Shown here in pieces: positions 1-8,871 of a DNA stretch of 64,000 nt (positions are counted from its first letter, which is position 1; each line of letters begins with the position of its first letter). The translations under genes and the position numbers were made by a program. Below the pieces are notes generated by a model. That model made no database searches, was not told the origin of the DNA, and was given only the letters and a program-made list of their open reading frames with translations. Source of the stretch: Peribacillus sp. ACCC06369 (GTDB lineage Bacteria; Bacillota; Bacilli; Bacillales; DSM-1321); assembly GCF_030348945.1 (NCBI RefSeq), contig NZ_JAUCEN010000002.1, positions 5,394,001 through 5,458,000 on the forward strand, written 5' to 3'.

Positions 1-68
1 GAAAATCCATGAGACGGTAAGGACCTGCAATCTGCAAAATGGTTCTTTGCCAAAACTACACCTTTCAT
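1..68 (-). CDS. Start of an unidentified gene, cut by the window edge
   Basis: An ATG at 68 opens a frame that runs off the left edge; 22 codons are readable, beginning MKGVVLAKNHF. It starts 12 bases after the stop of the hexuronate-type transporter, and the AGGTAATAGGG stretch just before it can serve as a ribosome binding site, so it is probably the next gene of the same operon. In B. subtilis the comparable transporter gene yjmB is followed by dehydrogenase genes, but 22 residues are too few to name this one. Confidence 0.4.
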   Translation of the reverse strand, partial: MKGVVLAKNHFADCRSLPSHGF

Positions 69-80
69 TTTATATCCCTA

Positions 81-1460
81 TTACCTGGTTTCAAGTTTTT
101 GAATGATTTCTGCATGTTTCTCGTCTGTTAATTTATACAAAATTCCAATTATCAGCATGGCTATTGTCAGCGCAATTGCAGGGTAAAGGGTTAGTAGGCC
201 CTTGATCCCAAGCAGGGTCCCTGCTGTTTGAGCCACATTGGGTACATAACCAATTAAACTTAACCCAAGTCCTGAAAGAAAGCCGGCTAAAGACTGAGCT
301 AATTTCCTTGAAAAATTGAACAGTGAATATGTCGTTGCCTCTTTACGCTCTCCTGAAACCCACTCACCATAATCAATGATATCGGATACAAGTGCCCATG
401 TTATGCCATTTGGAATACTGATCCCGATGAAAGCAATTGCAGATAAAATTGTAAATGAATAGATATTGGTTGGAATAAAGAAATTAATTAAATCAGCAAC
501 AATGCAAATAGCGAATCCTAGCATCGCCGTATGCTTTTTTCCGAATTTCTTGACAAGTTTAGGCATTAGGATAACCCCTATGAAAGAGGAACCGATAATG
601 ACAAAACTCATATTAGCCACTAGGGTTACGTTACCTAAATTATATTGTGCAAAATAGATTAATAATGCTGACTTGATATTATAAGCTGAGATTGAAAAAA
701 TCGTCATCAGTACCAGTGTTAATAAGGGCTTATTTGTTACAAATGTTTTAATAATAGATTTAAAAGATAATTTTTCTCTTGGCGCCTCTTTAACCAAAAC
801 TCTTTCTTTTGTATTTCGATAACAAATATAGAAACCAATGATTCCGACAATACACATTATTCCCATTACAACCGGGTAACCTACTTTAGGATTTTCAAAT
901 TTCACAATCAATGGCATAACAATGACACTAGTGATCAACAATGCTCCCAATGAACCTATTTGCCTGAAAGTGGCAAGGGAAGTCCGATCTTCAGCATTTT
1001 GTGTCATTGCGGCTCCAAGTGAACCATAAGGAATATTGGTAAAGGAATAAGCAATGCCCCAAATCATATATAAAGCATAGGCATATATAAGTTTTCCTGT
1101 AATTGATATCTCAGGTGAAATAAACAGTAGCACAGTAAATATAGCTAATACTAAACTTCCAATAATTAAATATGGTTTGAACTTACCGCGCTTACCAATG
1201 TTCTTACGATAATCTATTGAGGAGCCAACAATCGGATCCATAATGGCTGCAAAAAGTTTACTGACCAAGAAAATTGTACCTGCAGCTGCTGCAGGTATAC
1301 CAGCAATATCAGTAAGAAACTTAAGCAGGTAAAGTTGACCGAGATCGAACATGAAACCGTTTCCAAAATCACCAAAACCATAAGATATCTTCTCTTTCAA
1401 ACTCAATTTCTCTTTTTTCACTTCTATCGGATCTTTTTCTTGAGCAAGGACTGTACTCAT
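81..1460 (-). CDS. GPH-family sugar:cation symporter, probably for hexuronates
   Basis: Membrane symporter of the glycoside-pentoside-hexuronide:cation family (MFS superfamily), 459 residues, with about 12 hydrophobic segments. The N-terminal GYGFGDFGNG-like stretch (here SYGFGDFGNGF) and the later DIIDYGEWVSGERKEATTYS motif are typical of the family. The start is the ATG at 1460: AGGAGG lies 5 bases ahead of it, whereas the longer frame would need an upstream TTG with no such site. It follows uxaC on the same strand with about 120 bases between, so the likely cargo is glucuronate or galacturonate, as for B. subtilis YjmB. The substrate is inferred from context only. Confidence 0.85.
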   Translation of the reverse strand: MSTVLAQEKDPIEVKKEKLSLKEKISYGFGDFGNGFMFDLGQLYLLKFLTDIAGIPAAAAGTIFLVSKLFAAIMDPIVGSSIDYRKNIGKRGKFKPYLIIGSLVLAIFTVLLFISPEISITGKLIYAYALYMIWGIAYSFTNIPYGSLGAAMTQNAEDRTSLATFRQIGSLGALLITSVIVMPLIVKFENPKVGYPVVMGIMCIVGIIGFYICYRNTKERVLVKEAPREKLSFKSIIKTFVTNKPLLTLVLMTIFSISAYNIKSALLIYFAQYNLGNVTLVANMSFVIIGSSFIGVILMPKLVKKFGKKHTAMLGFAICIVADLINFFIPTNIYSFTILSAIAFIGISIPNGITWALVSDIIDYGEWVSGERKEATTYSLFNFSRKLAQSLAGFLSGLGLSLIGYVPNVAQTAGTLLGIKGLLTLYPAIALTIAMLIIGILYKLTDEKHAEIIQKLETR

Positions 1461-1580
1461 ATTATCCTCCTGATAATCTACATTTTGTTCCAAAGTTAAA
1501 CTAAGTTATACTTATACTGATATACCTTTCAACAGAACCCTCCATTCCACCTAGGGAGAAGGAAGAATAGAGAGCTAAAT

Positions 1581-2993
1581 TTATTCTTTTATATCAAATT
1601 CAAAGTAATTTTTCGCATTATAATATGAAATTCCTTGCACAATATTTCCTAATAAATCCATATCATTTGGAACCTCTCCATTTTCAACCCATTCTCCTAC
1701 TAGTTGGCATACAAGCCTTCTGAAGTACTCATGCCTTGTATATGAGAGAAAGCTTCTTGAATCCGTCAGCATACCAAGAAATCGACTAAAGAGTCCTACA
1801 TTCGCTAATGCTTTCATTTGTTCTAGCATGCCATCCTTATTATCATTGAACCACCATGCAGTTCCAAACTGAATTTTCCCTGGTTTCTTTCCATCTTGAA
1901 AACTATTAATAATGCTGGCAATGACATGATTATCATTTGGATTTAATGAATATAGAATCGTCTTTGGTAGAGCATCTTCTTTGTCCATTGCATCCAATAT
2001 TTTCACAAGCGGCTTAGCTATTCCATCATCATTCATTGAATCATAACCGGTGTCCGGACCTAGCCGATTATACATTTTTGAATTATTATTGCGCAGGGCA
2101 TTTATATGGAATTGCATCGTCCAACCTAACTTGGCATATATGCCGCCAAAAAAATTAAGTGTATATGTTTTGTATTTCTTCTCATCTTCTTGAGAGACTT
2201 CGACGCCTTGCATTCTTTTCGAGAATATTTCGGCAATCTCTTCTTTAGTCGCTTCTTCGTAAACCATTACATCTAAAGCATGATCGGATACCCTGCCTCC
2301 AATTGAATGGAAAAAGTGGATTCTTGACTCCAAGGCATTAAGGAAGTCATCGTAGTCTACAATTTTTTGACCTGCTGCCTGCTCCAATTTACTTACCCAC
2401 TCGAGATAACCATTACGATTAATTTCTAAAGCTTTATCTGGCCGGAAGCTCGGTAAAACGCTTACATTAAAATCATGATCTTCCATCAGCAGCTTGTGGT
2501 ACTTAAGCGAATCGACTGGATCATCCGTCGTACAGATCACTTTTACATTCGACTTCAAGATTAAATCCCTTGCACCAAAACCCCTGCCATTTAACAAATT
2601 ATTAACTTTTTCCCAAATGGTTGAGGCCGTTTCTTCATTTAAAATATCATATACATCGAAAAAACGTTGTAATTCTAAGTGAGTCCAATTATACAAGGGA
2701 TTTCCAATTGTCATTGGTACCGTTTTCGCCCATGCTACAAACTTGTCATAATCATCAGCCTGCCCTGTAATATAATCCTCTGAGATACCATTTGCCCGCA
2801 TTACCCGCCATTTATAATGGTCCCCATATAACCATGCTTCAGTAATATTTTTGAATGTCTTATTTTCATAAATTTCTTGAGGACTTAAATGGCAATGATA
2901 GTCAATAATCGGCATATCCTTTGCGTAATTTTGGTAAATATGCACCGCAGTTTCATTTGTTAATAAAAAGTCTTCTCCCATAAATTTTTTCAT
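1581..2993 (-). CDS. uxaC: Glucuronate isomerase (uronate isomerase)
   Basis: Cytoplasmic isomerase that converts D-glucuronate to D-fructuronate and D-galacturonate to D-tagaturonate, the first step of hexuronate breakdown. The product of about 470 residues has the family opening FMGEDFLL, then DYHCHLSP with metal-binding His33 and His35, and conserved blocks such as NWTHLELQRFF and TDSRSFLSYTRHEYFRR. The start is placed at the ATG at 2993, preceded by AAAGTGGTGA and matching where UxaC proteins begin. A frame open to 3074 would overlap an operator and add 27 unrelated residues. The transporter follows on the same strand. Two LacI-type operators lie just upstream, so induction by hexuronate is likely. 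Confidence 0.95.
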   Translation of the reverse strand: MKKFMGEDFLLTNETAVHIYQNYAKDMPIIDYHCHLSPQEIYENKTFKNITEAWLYGDHYKWRVMRANGISEDYITGQADDYDKFVAWAKTVPMTIGNPLYNWTHLELQRFFDVYDILNEETASTIWEKVNNLLNGRGFGARDLILKSNVKVICTTDDPVDSLKYHKLLMEDHDFNVSVLPSFRPDKALEINRNGYLEWVSKLEQAAGQKIVDYDDFLNALESRIHFFHSIGGRVSDHALDVMVYEEATKEEIAEIFSKRMQGVEVSQEDEKKYKTYTLNFFGGIYAKLGWTMQFHINALRNNNSKMYNRLGPDTGYDSMNDDGIAKPLVKILDAMDKEDALPKTILYSLNPNDNHVIASIINSFQDGKKPGKIQFGTAWWFNDNKDGMLEQMKALANVGLFSRFLGMLTDSRSFLSYTRHEYFRRLVCQLVGEWVENGEVPNDMDLLGNIVQGISYYNAKNYFEFDIKE

Positions 2994-3049
2994 CATTTCA
3001 CCACTTTCTTTTCGTTTGTATTTGCTATAAAACGTCATAAACTCAATAA

Positions 3050-3118
3050 TGTTATCGTTAACATTTTTACACATGAATAGTTTATAGAAGTTTAATTTGT
3101 TTTATGTTAACGTTAACA
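3050..3118 (-). promoter_or_regulatory. uxaC promoter with two LacI-family operators
   Basis: TGTTAACGTTAACA at 3105-3118 is a perfect 14-base palindrome, and TGTTATCGTTAACA at 3050-3063 is the same with one change. Between them a minus-strand promoter can be read: TTAACA (3105-3110, inside the first operator), an 18-base spacer and TATAAA (3081-3086). The second copy would then sit just downstream of the start site, a block-type arrangement. The central CG and symmetry fit a LacI-family regulator such as ExuR. Both copies also match the CcpA cre consensus at 13 of 14 positions. Confidence 0.7.
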
Positions 3119-3193
3119 ATAATAGATTCATTTTACTGACTATTCACTAAAATTACAATATTTTTTTATTTCAGAACAAAGTTGTTGTAAAAC

Positions 3194-3228
3194 AAGAAAA
3201 GACATGCATTACTGCCATGTCCTTTCTT
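3194..3228 (-). terminator. Rho-independent terminator after the alpha/beta hydrolase
   Basis: AAGAAA.GACATG pairs with CATGTC.TTTCTT around a 9-base loop; read on the minus strand it is followed by CTTGTTTTA. It lies 11 bases beyond the hydrolase stop codon. Confidence 0.65.
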
Positions 3229-3238
3229 ACTTTTCTAT

Positions 3239-4048
3239 TTACCCTTTTAATTTTCGAATAAAGCAATCAACGGTTTCATTAAACAAATCGCTTTCTTCCA
3301 TAAATGGACAATGGCAACTATCTTCAAAGATTACAAGTTGGGAATGCGGAATGTTTTTATGCAAATGCTCCCCTGCAGCTACAGGAATCACTTTTTCATG
3401 CCTTCCAAAACAGAGAAGTGTGGGAATATTAATTTTTGGCAAGAATTCACGATAGTCAACAATCGATTGGTCAAAGAGAATGGCACTAGCAATGGATTCC
3501 GGCATTTTGGTCACTTCCTTAAGCATCCAGCTTGCATCCGCTACAGATAATTCATTTTTAAACATGGAGGCAAGGAAACTTTGTAAAAATGGGGAACGAT
3601 TCGTTTGAATTTCAGTCATGAAGGCAATCAATGTATCCATATCAAATGCACCAATGTTAAAATCGGGCCACTTAAAATCAGAGGCCAATTCATCCACAAT
3701 CACAGTTGAATGAATATTTCCTTCACCGAATTGCTTCAGATAATCCCAAACGACAAAAGCCCCCATGGACCAGCCTACGAGTATGACATCCTTTAATCCC
3801 AGTTTAGCAATGAACGCATGAAGATCTTTTGCATAAACGGAGACTGTATTTCCGTAATGAACATGATTTGACTGGCCATGGCTTCTTAAATCAAGTAAGA
3901 TCGTTCTATATTTTTCTGAGAAGGACGGAAGCTGCCTTCTAAAGAACCGGCTGCTCATCCATACACCATGGATAAAAATAATTGGTCTTCCCTGGCCCTT
4001 TTCTTCATAAAACAACCGAACGCCTTCTTCCACCTCAATATATGCCAT
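3239..4048 (-). CDS. Alpha/beta-fold hydrolase
   Basis: Soluble hydrolase of 269 residues, unknown substrate. It shows HGVW at 27-30 (oxyanion region), the nucleophile elbow GWSMG with Ser94, and His246 in the SCHCPF stretch. The acid position of the triad, normally Asp in G-x-x-D-x-x-x-P, is occupied by Glu218 (GRHEKVIP). The architecture resembles chloroperoxidase-like and 3-oxoadipate enol-lactonase-like hydrolases, which are hard to tell apart by sequence. The start ATG has GGAGGG about 7 bases upstream. It stands alone between the hexuronate genes and a divergent symporter, so the context gives no clue. Confidence 0.85.
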   Translation of the reverse strand: MAYIEVEEGVRLFYEEKGQGRPIIFIHGVWMSSRFFRRQLPSFSEKYRTILLDLRSHGQSNHVHYGNTVSVYAKDLHAFIAKLGLKDVILVGWSMGAFVVWDYLKQFGEGNIHSTVIVDELASDFKWPDFNIGAFDMDTLIAFMTEIQTNRSPFLQSFLASMFKNELSVADASWMLKEVTKMPESIASAILFDQSIVDYREFLPKINIPTLLCFGRHEKVIPVAAGEHLHKNIPHSQLVIFEDSCHCPFMEESDLFNETVDCFIRKLKG

Positions 4049-4138
4049 TCCATCCCTCCTTCATGGTATTTTCACAATCCATTCCCTATTATTATTTATT
4101 GCGTTTCATCTTTTAACATTCCTTCCTATAAAAAAATA

Positions 4139-4167
4139 TTGTCAAACCTCATTTTAGAGTTGATAAT
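4139..4167 (+). promoter_or_regulatory. Probable sigma-A promoter of the symporter gene
   Basis: TTGTCA (4139-4144), a 17-base spacer and GATAAT (4162-4167) each match the consensus at 5 of 6 positions. The start codon lies about 47 bases downstream. Confidence 0.6.
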
Positions 4168-4214
4168 GAAGTATATTTTTATTGATATATTCATCCTGAA
4201 AGGACGGAATTTTC

Positions 4215-5477
4215 ATGAAGAGCTTTATCAAAAACTATCGTTCCTCTTTAATACTACTCACTGCCATTATTATCGGTGGGATAGCGGGCGTCGTTTTCGG
4301 GGAGAAAACCTCGGTCATACAGCCGCTAGGGGACTTATTCCTAAATCTGATGTTCACGATCATCGTACCATTGGTATTTTTCAGCATTGCTTCAGCGATT
4401 GCCAATATGAGCGGAATGAAGCGTCTCGGGAAAATCATGGGCAGTATCGTCGTCGTTTTCCTGACTACAGCCGCTTTAGCTGCCGTCATTGGATTTATTG
4501 GGACAACCATCATCAATCCATTGGAAGGCACAGATACAACAGCCATTAAAGAACTGATGGAAAACAGTTCCTCTGAAGAGACCATTGAGGAAGTTCCTTT
4601 CTTCAGTCAATTGGTCAACACAGTAACGGTGTCCGATTTTCCAGAACTGTTCTCCAGAAGCAATATGCTTCAACTTATCGTTTTCTCTGTTCTAATCGGA
4701 CTTTCCACTGCACTGGTCGGTGAGAAAGCAAAACCGATTACCGAGTTTTTGACAGCGGGTACAGCTGTCATGATGAAAGTCGTCAAAATCGTCATGTACT
4801 ATGCTCCAATTGGACTTGGTGCTTATTTTGCGGCGATTATCGGCCAGCTTGGGCCGCAGATTTTAGAAGGGTATGCTCGCACTTTCATTCTTTATCTAGT
4901 CTTAGCCTTAATTTATTATTTCGGCTTCTTCACTTTGTATGCCTTTATCGCAGGTGGGAAAGATGGAGTTAAACTATTTTGGAAAAATGCGCTGACACCA
5001 TCCATTACAGCCATTGCCACTTGTTCCAGTGCCGCGTCAATTCCAGTCAATCTGGAATCGGTCAAGAAAATGGGCGTGCCAAAGGATATAGCGGAGACTG
5101 TCATCCCACTCGGAGCCAACACTCATAAAGATGGTTCTGTATTCGGCGGGGTATTGAAAATCGTTTTCCTATTCAGCTTATTTGGAAAGGATATGACAAG
5201 CATTTCAAGCATTTTAAGTATACTTGCCGTTGCCTTTTTGGTTGGAGCTGTTATGGGTGCCATTCCTGGAGGCGGTATGATTGGGGAAATGCTCATCCTT
5301 AGTGTATTCGGCTTTCCTGTTGAAGTCCTGCCGATCATTGCCGTTATATCCACCATCATCGATGCTCCCGCTACACTGCTTAACTCAACAGGAAACACGG
5401 TTTGTGCCATGCTTGTCACAAGGCTTGTTGAGGGTAAAAACTGGCTAAAACAAGCATTCGTTAAAGAAGCCGTATGA
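4215..5477 (+). CDS. Dicarboxylate/amino-acid:cation symporter (DAACS family)
   Basis: Sodium- or proton-coupled membrane importer of the glutamate/aspartate/dicarboxylate family, 420 residues, with hydrophobic segments through most of its length. The serine-rich re-entrant loop appears as TCSSAASIP (269-277) and the transmembrane-7 motif as GANTHKDGS (300-308), where glutamate transporters usually have GATINMDG. The second loop contributes GGGMIGEM. The changed substrate motif argues against a plain glutamate carrier; cystine, another amino acid or a C4-dicarboxylate are possible. Start: ATG with AAAGGA about 10 bases upstream. Monocistronic, with its own promoter and a strong terminator. 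Confidence 0.9.
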   Translation: MKSFIKNYRSSLILLTAIIIGGIAGVVFGEKTSVIQPLGDLFLNLMFTIIVPLVFFSIASAIANMSGMKRLGKIMGSIVVVFLTTAALAAVIGFIGTTIINPLEGTDTTAIKELMENSSSEETIEEVPFFSQLVNTVTVSDFPELFSRSNMLQLIVFSVLIGLSTALVGEKAKPITEFLTAGTAVMMKVVKIVMYYAPIGLGAYFAAIIGQLGPQILEGYARTFILYLVLALIYYFGFFTLYAFIAGGKDGVKLFWKNALTPSITAIATCSSAASIPVNLESVKKMGVPKDIAETVIPLGANTHKDGSVFGGVLKIVFLFSLFGKDMTSISSILSILAVAFLVGAVMGAIPGGGMIGEMLILSVFGFPVEVLPIIAVISTIIDAPATLLNSTGNTVCAMLVTRLVEGKNWLKQAFVKEAV

Positions 5478-5490
5478 TTCTATAACATCA

Positions 5491-5524
5491 AACTGACTCC
5501 TGGTTAACCAGGAGTCAGTTTTTT
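5491..5524 (+). terminator. Rho-independent terminator after the symporter gene
   Basis: AACTGACTCCTGG and CCAGGAGTCAGTT form a perfect 13-base-pair stem with a TTAA loop, followed by a T run. Confidence 0.9.
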
Positions 5525-5558
5525 AATTTTTACGTCTTTCTTTCAAACAGTTCTTTAA

Positions 5559-5586
5559 TTGACAAGGGGTTCCTTCCCCTTACATA
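5559..5586 (+). promoter_or_regulatory. Possible promoter with an inverted repeat in its spacer
   Basis: A perfect TTGACA (5559-5564) stands 16 bases before TACATA (5581-5586), a weak -10. The spacer contains AAGGGG-N6-CCCCTT (5564-5581), which could be a protein-binding dyad. The yhhN-type gene begins 28 bases later. Confidence 0.4.
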
Positions 5587-5613
5587 GAATTAAAGATTGA
5601 AGGAGGGAATTAA

Positions 5614-6285
5614 ATGCTAATGAAATGCTTACCGACTGCCATCCTTTTCACGGGACTATTATATATTTTTTTTATACCGGAAGAGCCTTTAACCATAAAA
5701 ATCATGTTCAAGGTCATTCCCATGTTATTGATTTTGCTTTATGCATGCACAACAGGGGGAACGCATGATCGTTACCAATCCTTAATACTTCTTGGTTTAT
5801 TTTTTTGCATGCTTGGTGATGGTTTGTTAATCTGGTTCGTCATCGGGCTTTCCGCCTTCTTGATCGGCCACCTTTTCTATATTTCGGCATTCTTTAAGCT
5901 ATGGACCTTTTCTTGGCTTCGATTTGCGACGATTCTTCCAATTATTATTTACTCCACTTGGATTGGTCGTGAAATTGTACTTGCTTTAATTGAAAAAGGT
6001 GAAAATAGCCTCATCATCCCTGTAATCTGTTATGTAACGGTCATCTCCCTCATGGGTTGGGCGGCTTTTATGACCGGAAATGCAGCCGCAATCATCGGCG
6101 GGGTTCTGTTCGTGATTTCCGACTCCATTTTATCTTGGAACAAATTTATCGAAGATGTTGCCTTTTCAGATCCACTGATCATGCTTACCTATTATACAGC
6201 TCAGTTTTTCATGGCTAGAAGCATTCGCATGAGTCCTTCTTTCCATTTATCGAAAGGTTCGAAAAGAGAACTGCCTATCAAGTGA
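5614..6285 (+). CDS. YhhN/TMEM86-family membrane protein (lysoplasmalogenase-like)
   Basis: Integral membrane protein of 223 residues with seven to eight hydrophobic segments. The YhhN pattern is visible: an early F-K-V-I-P-M, MLGDGLL, FLIGHLFYISAF, FVISDSILSWNKF and a late YYTAQFFMARS. Animal members hydrolyse the vinyl-ether bond of lysoplasmalogens; the role of bacterial members is poorly known, so the reaction is inferred. Start: ATG with GGAGGG about 7 bases upstream. It stands alone and converges with the methyltransferase gene on the other strand. Confidence 0.8.
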   Translation: MLMKCLPTAILFTGLLYIFFIPEEPLTIKIMFKVIPMLLILLYACTTGGTHDRYQSLILLGLFFCMLGDGLLIWFVIGLSAFLIGHLFYISAFFKLWTFSWLRFATILPIIIYSTWIGREIVLALIEKGENSLIIPVICYVTVISLMGWAAFMTGNAAAIIGGVLFVISDSILSWNKFIEDVAFSDPLIMLTYYTAQFFMARSIRMSPSFHLSKGSKRELPIK

Positions 6286-6324
6286 ATCCGAATAATCGTA
6301 CGTTCCACATGAAACAATTTCATG

Positions 6325-6369
6325 AAAAAAGGCATTCACAGCTCTGCTTGAACTGTGGACGCCTTTTTT
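6325..6369. terminator. Bidirectional terminator between convergent genes
   Basis: AAAAAAGGC(N)TTCACAG pairs with CTGTGGACGCCTTTTTT. The A run on one side and T run on the other allow it to work in both directions, for the yhhN-type gene and for the methyltransferase, whose stop codon it touches. Confidence 0.75.
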
Positions 6370-7568
6370 TATCCTTTAATTTTCTTAATGAAGACTACTT
6401 TTAAATAGTTCCCTTCCTTATATTCCGTACTTGTTTTAAAATCAGCCGGCAATGAAAATTCTTCCATAAGCTCGTATTTTCCGTTCATTTCCTTGAAGGC
6501 AATATCAATGAAGCTCTTGAACTTTTTCATGTCGAACGTACTGCAATTAGTTGATGCGATAATGACCCCATTGTCTTCCGTAATGGATATGGTATCCTTC
6601 AATAGATTCGTATAGTCTTTTCCGGCGCTGAAAGTAAACTTCTTCGATTTGGCAAAGCTGGGTGGATCGAGGATGACCATTTCAAATTTCAAAGCCTTCT
6701 TCACTGCATATTTAAAATACTTAAATACATCCATCACCACGATATTTTGAGCTTCAGGATCTATTCCATTTACACTGAACTGTTCGATCGTCTTTGGTAA
6801 GCTGCGATTCGCCAGGTCGACACTAGTTGTTTTAACAGCACCGCCTAAAGCGGCAAACACGGAAAATGCCCCAGTGTAGGAGAACATATTCAAGACGGTT
6901 TTCCCTTTTGCGTATTCATCCCGGATTTTCCTTCTGACATCGCGTTGATCAAGGAAGACACCGACCATTGCCCCATCATTCAGGTAAACAGCGAAATTTA
7001 CTCCATTCTCCTTTACAAGAAGCGGAAATTCCGGTTGTTCACCCATGACAAAATCGTCTTCATCCACGTATTGCCCCTTTGTATCAAAGCGTTTCTTCTG
7101 ATAAATCGATTTGACTTCAACCGTATCCTGCAATGCCTTAATGATGTAGTCTTTAAAGGAATATATCCCTTTGCTATACCAGCTAATCACATAGTGACCA
7201 TCATAATGATCAATGATTAAACCGCCAATTCCATCACCTTCCCCATTAAACAAGCGGAAAGCCGTAGTCTCTGTATCTTCAAAAAAAGACTTTCGGAATT
7301 CATATGCTGCCTGGATTTTGCCGTTAAAGAAGGTTTGATCGATCTTTTCATTTTCTCTTCGGGTCAATACCCAGCCATAGCCCTTGTTCTGTTTACCATA
7401 ATATCCTTTTGCTAGAAAACGGTTGTTTTCATCCACCAACCGCACTAAAGATCCCTCTTCCTGAAGGTCATTAAGGTTGGCTATCGACTCTTTAACAATC
7501 AAGGGAAAACCCTTGCCGATTTTACTCACGAACTTAGCTTTCACTTTTATATCTATTTCATTTCCCAT
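6369..7568 (-). CDS. RlmI-type class I rRNA methyltransferase
   Basis: SAM-dependent RNA methyltransferase of the RlmI/RlmK-like (YwbD) family, about 399 residues. It has an N-terminal PUA-like RNA-binding part, an EEHAD-like central part, GVFLDQR around 205, the SAM motif NMFSYTGAFSV around 230 and the catalytic motif DPPSFAKSK around 303. RlmI of E. coli makes m5C1962 in 23S rRNA; the same target is likely but not shown. The start is the ATG at 7568, with AGGA 8 bases upstream, rather than the in-frame ATG at 7577. Single gene between two terminators. Confidence 0.85.
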   Translation of the reverse strand: MGNEIDIKVKAKFVSKIGKGFPLIVKESIANLNDLQEEGSLVRLVDENNRFLAKGYYGKQNKGYGWVLTRRENEKIDQTFFNGKIQAAYEFRKSFFEDTETTAFRLFNGEGDGIGGLIIDHYDGHYVISWYSKGIYSFKDYIIKALQDTVEVKSIYQKKRFDTKGQYVDEDDFVMGEQPEFPLLVKENGVNFAVYLNDGAMVGVFLDQRDVRRKIRDEYAKGKTVLNMFSYTGAFSVFAALGGAVKTTSVDLANRSLPKTIEQFSVNGIDPEAQNIVVMDVFKYFKYAVKKALKFEMVILDPPSFAKSKKFTFSAGKDYTNLLKDTISITEDNGVIIASTNCSTFDMKKFKSFIDIAFKEMNGKYELMEEFSLPADFKTSTEYKEGNYLKVVFIKKIKG

Positions 7569-7629
7569 ATATATCATCCTATCTATGCAAATGCTTACCT
7601 TCCCATTTTACCCTAATCCCTTTATAAAT

Positions 7630-7664
7630 AAAAACCAGCCTGGTTCCTTAACCAGGCTGGTTTC
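7630..7664. terminator. Terminator after the PTS EIIC-like gene
   Basis: AAACCAGCCTGGTT and AACCAGGCTGGTTT form a long stem around CCTT, with an A-rich flank that gives a T-rich tail on the minus strand. It lies 13 bases past the permease stop. Confidence 0.8.
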
Positions 7665-7676
7665 CCGAAAACTTGA

Positions 7677-8699
7677 TCATGATACTTCTAAATGGAGATC
7701 GCCTGGCTTAACTTTGCCCATCATCTTCAATACCCGATGTAAGGCAAGTGTGATTACAGCTGGCAATACCATACCCACTGCCACATAAACCAAGAACGTG
7801 TACAGCCCTTGACCAGTTATGATGGCAATCGGGGCAATCATTGAACTTAAACCCATGCCTCCAAGTTCATACGGTACTTGAAAATCGAATGCCAAGGTAG
7901 CGATTGGGGCACAAATGATTGCCGCTACAAAAGGCGGGACGACATATAATGGTTTTTTGATTAAGTTAGGAAATTGAACTTTTGGCGTAACGACCATCTG
8001 GGCAAGGAACCCACCCATATCATTATCTTTATAAGACATGACAGTGAACCCAACAAACTGAACGGTACATCCGATCAAAGCTGCCGCACTGGAAACGGGA
8101 TCTAATTGCAAGGCGATTGCCAGTGCAGCGGAAGACGCTGGTGTCATCAATAAAATGCTCCATACCAAGGCGATGACCATGGACCCGATTAAGGGAGAAC
8201 CCTCGACCGCAGCGGTGGTTTGACTGCTTATCCATGTTAGGAGCGGAGTGGTGACAAGAGCCAGGCCATATCCTGAAACTCCACCGACAAGAACTGCTCC
8301 CATTGGGATGGCCATGATGTCCAACTTTGTTTTGCCAATTATACGCTTACCTACATATGTTGCAATTACAGCTGCCAATACAGCACTTAGTGGCTGTCCT
8401 GTAACAATCGTGAAGGCACCCTCAGCAGTTCTGTTAATGGCGGCACCGCCAACTGCACTTGAAGCCATGGCGCTAAAGATAATTAATGAATTTCCTCCTA
8501 GCTGATAAGCGATTCCTGCTCCTAAAGCTGGGGCTAGCAAGACCTTTGCGGCCCCGCCTATTGCCAGGAAGACCTCCCAACCTAAATAACCTCCTATGGA
8601 TTCAAACAATAACCCGATCCCTAATGTAACCAAAACTGCGTTGGCTATCCCTGTTGATGCCTTGTACATTCTATTACTGATGTATTCTTTCCTGCTCAC
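7677..8699 (-). CDS. PTS EIIC-like membrane permease (EIIC type 2 family), orphan
   Basis: Polytopic membrane protein of 340 residues belonging to the small 'PTS_EIIC_2' group: repeated glycine/alanine-rich helices, AIGGAAKVLLAPALGAGIA near residue 50, TPASSAALAIALQLDP near 190 and GGMGLSSMIAPI near 280. No EIIA, EIIB, HPr or sugar-phosphate enzyme gene is nearby, so it is either a permease used without phosphorylation or borrows soluble partners from elsewhere. The start is a GTG at 8699 with AAGGAGTGGAG upstream. A cre-like site lies about 170 bases upstream. Substrate unknown. Confidence 0.8.
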   Translation of the reverse strand: MSRKEYISNRMYKASTGIANAVLVTLGIGLLFESIGGYLGWEVFLAIGGAAKVLLAPALGAGIAYQLGGNSLIIFSAMASSAVGGAAINRTAEGAFTIVTGQPLSAVLAAVIATYVGKRIIGKTKLDIMAIPMGAVLVGGVSGYGLALVTTPLLTWISSQTTAAVEGSPLIGSMVIALVWSILLMTPASSAALAIALQLDPVSSAAALIGCTVQFVGFTVMSYKDNDMGGFLAQMVVTPKVQFPNLIKKPLYVVPPFVAAIICAPIATLAFDFQVPYELGGMGLSSMIAPIAIITGQGLYTFLVYVAVGMVLPAVITLALHRVLKMMGKVKPGDLHLEVS

Positions 8700-8871
8700 T
8701 TTATCTCCACTCCTTATTAATTATCAGAATATTCAATTTCAAAAAAATCGAAAAAAAATAAATATCTTTAATTTAAAAGCCTATTAACTATATCACCGCT
8801 ACATATAATGTCTGCCCGTATAATAACATGAATTTTCTGATAATGTAAGTAGTATTTTTATACTAATAAAA

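Noticed and set aside
3968..4585. Frames of 116-193 codons overlapping the start of the symporter gene
   Set aside because: They are antisense or frame-shifted shadows of the hydrolase and symporter genes, whose motifs, promoters and ribosome binding sites are clear.
6301..6316. CGTTCCACATGAAACA as a further parS
   Set aside because: Two mismatches to the 16-base consensus, one of them in the central CG, and it lies next to a terminator; kept only as a weak resemblance.
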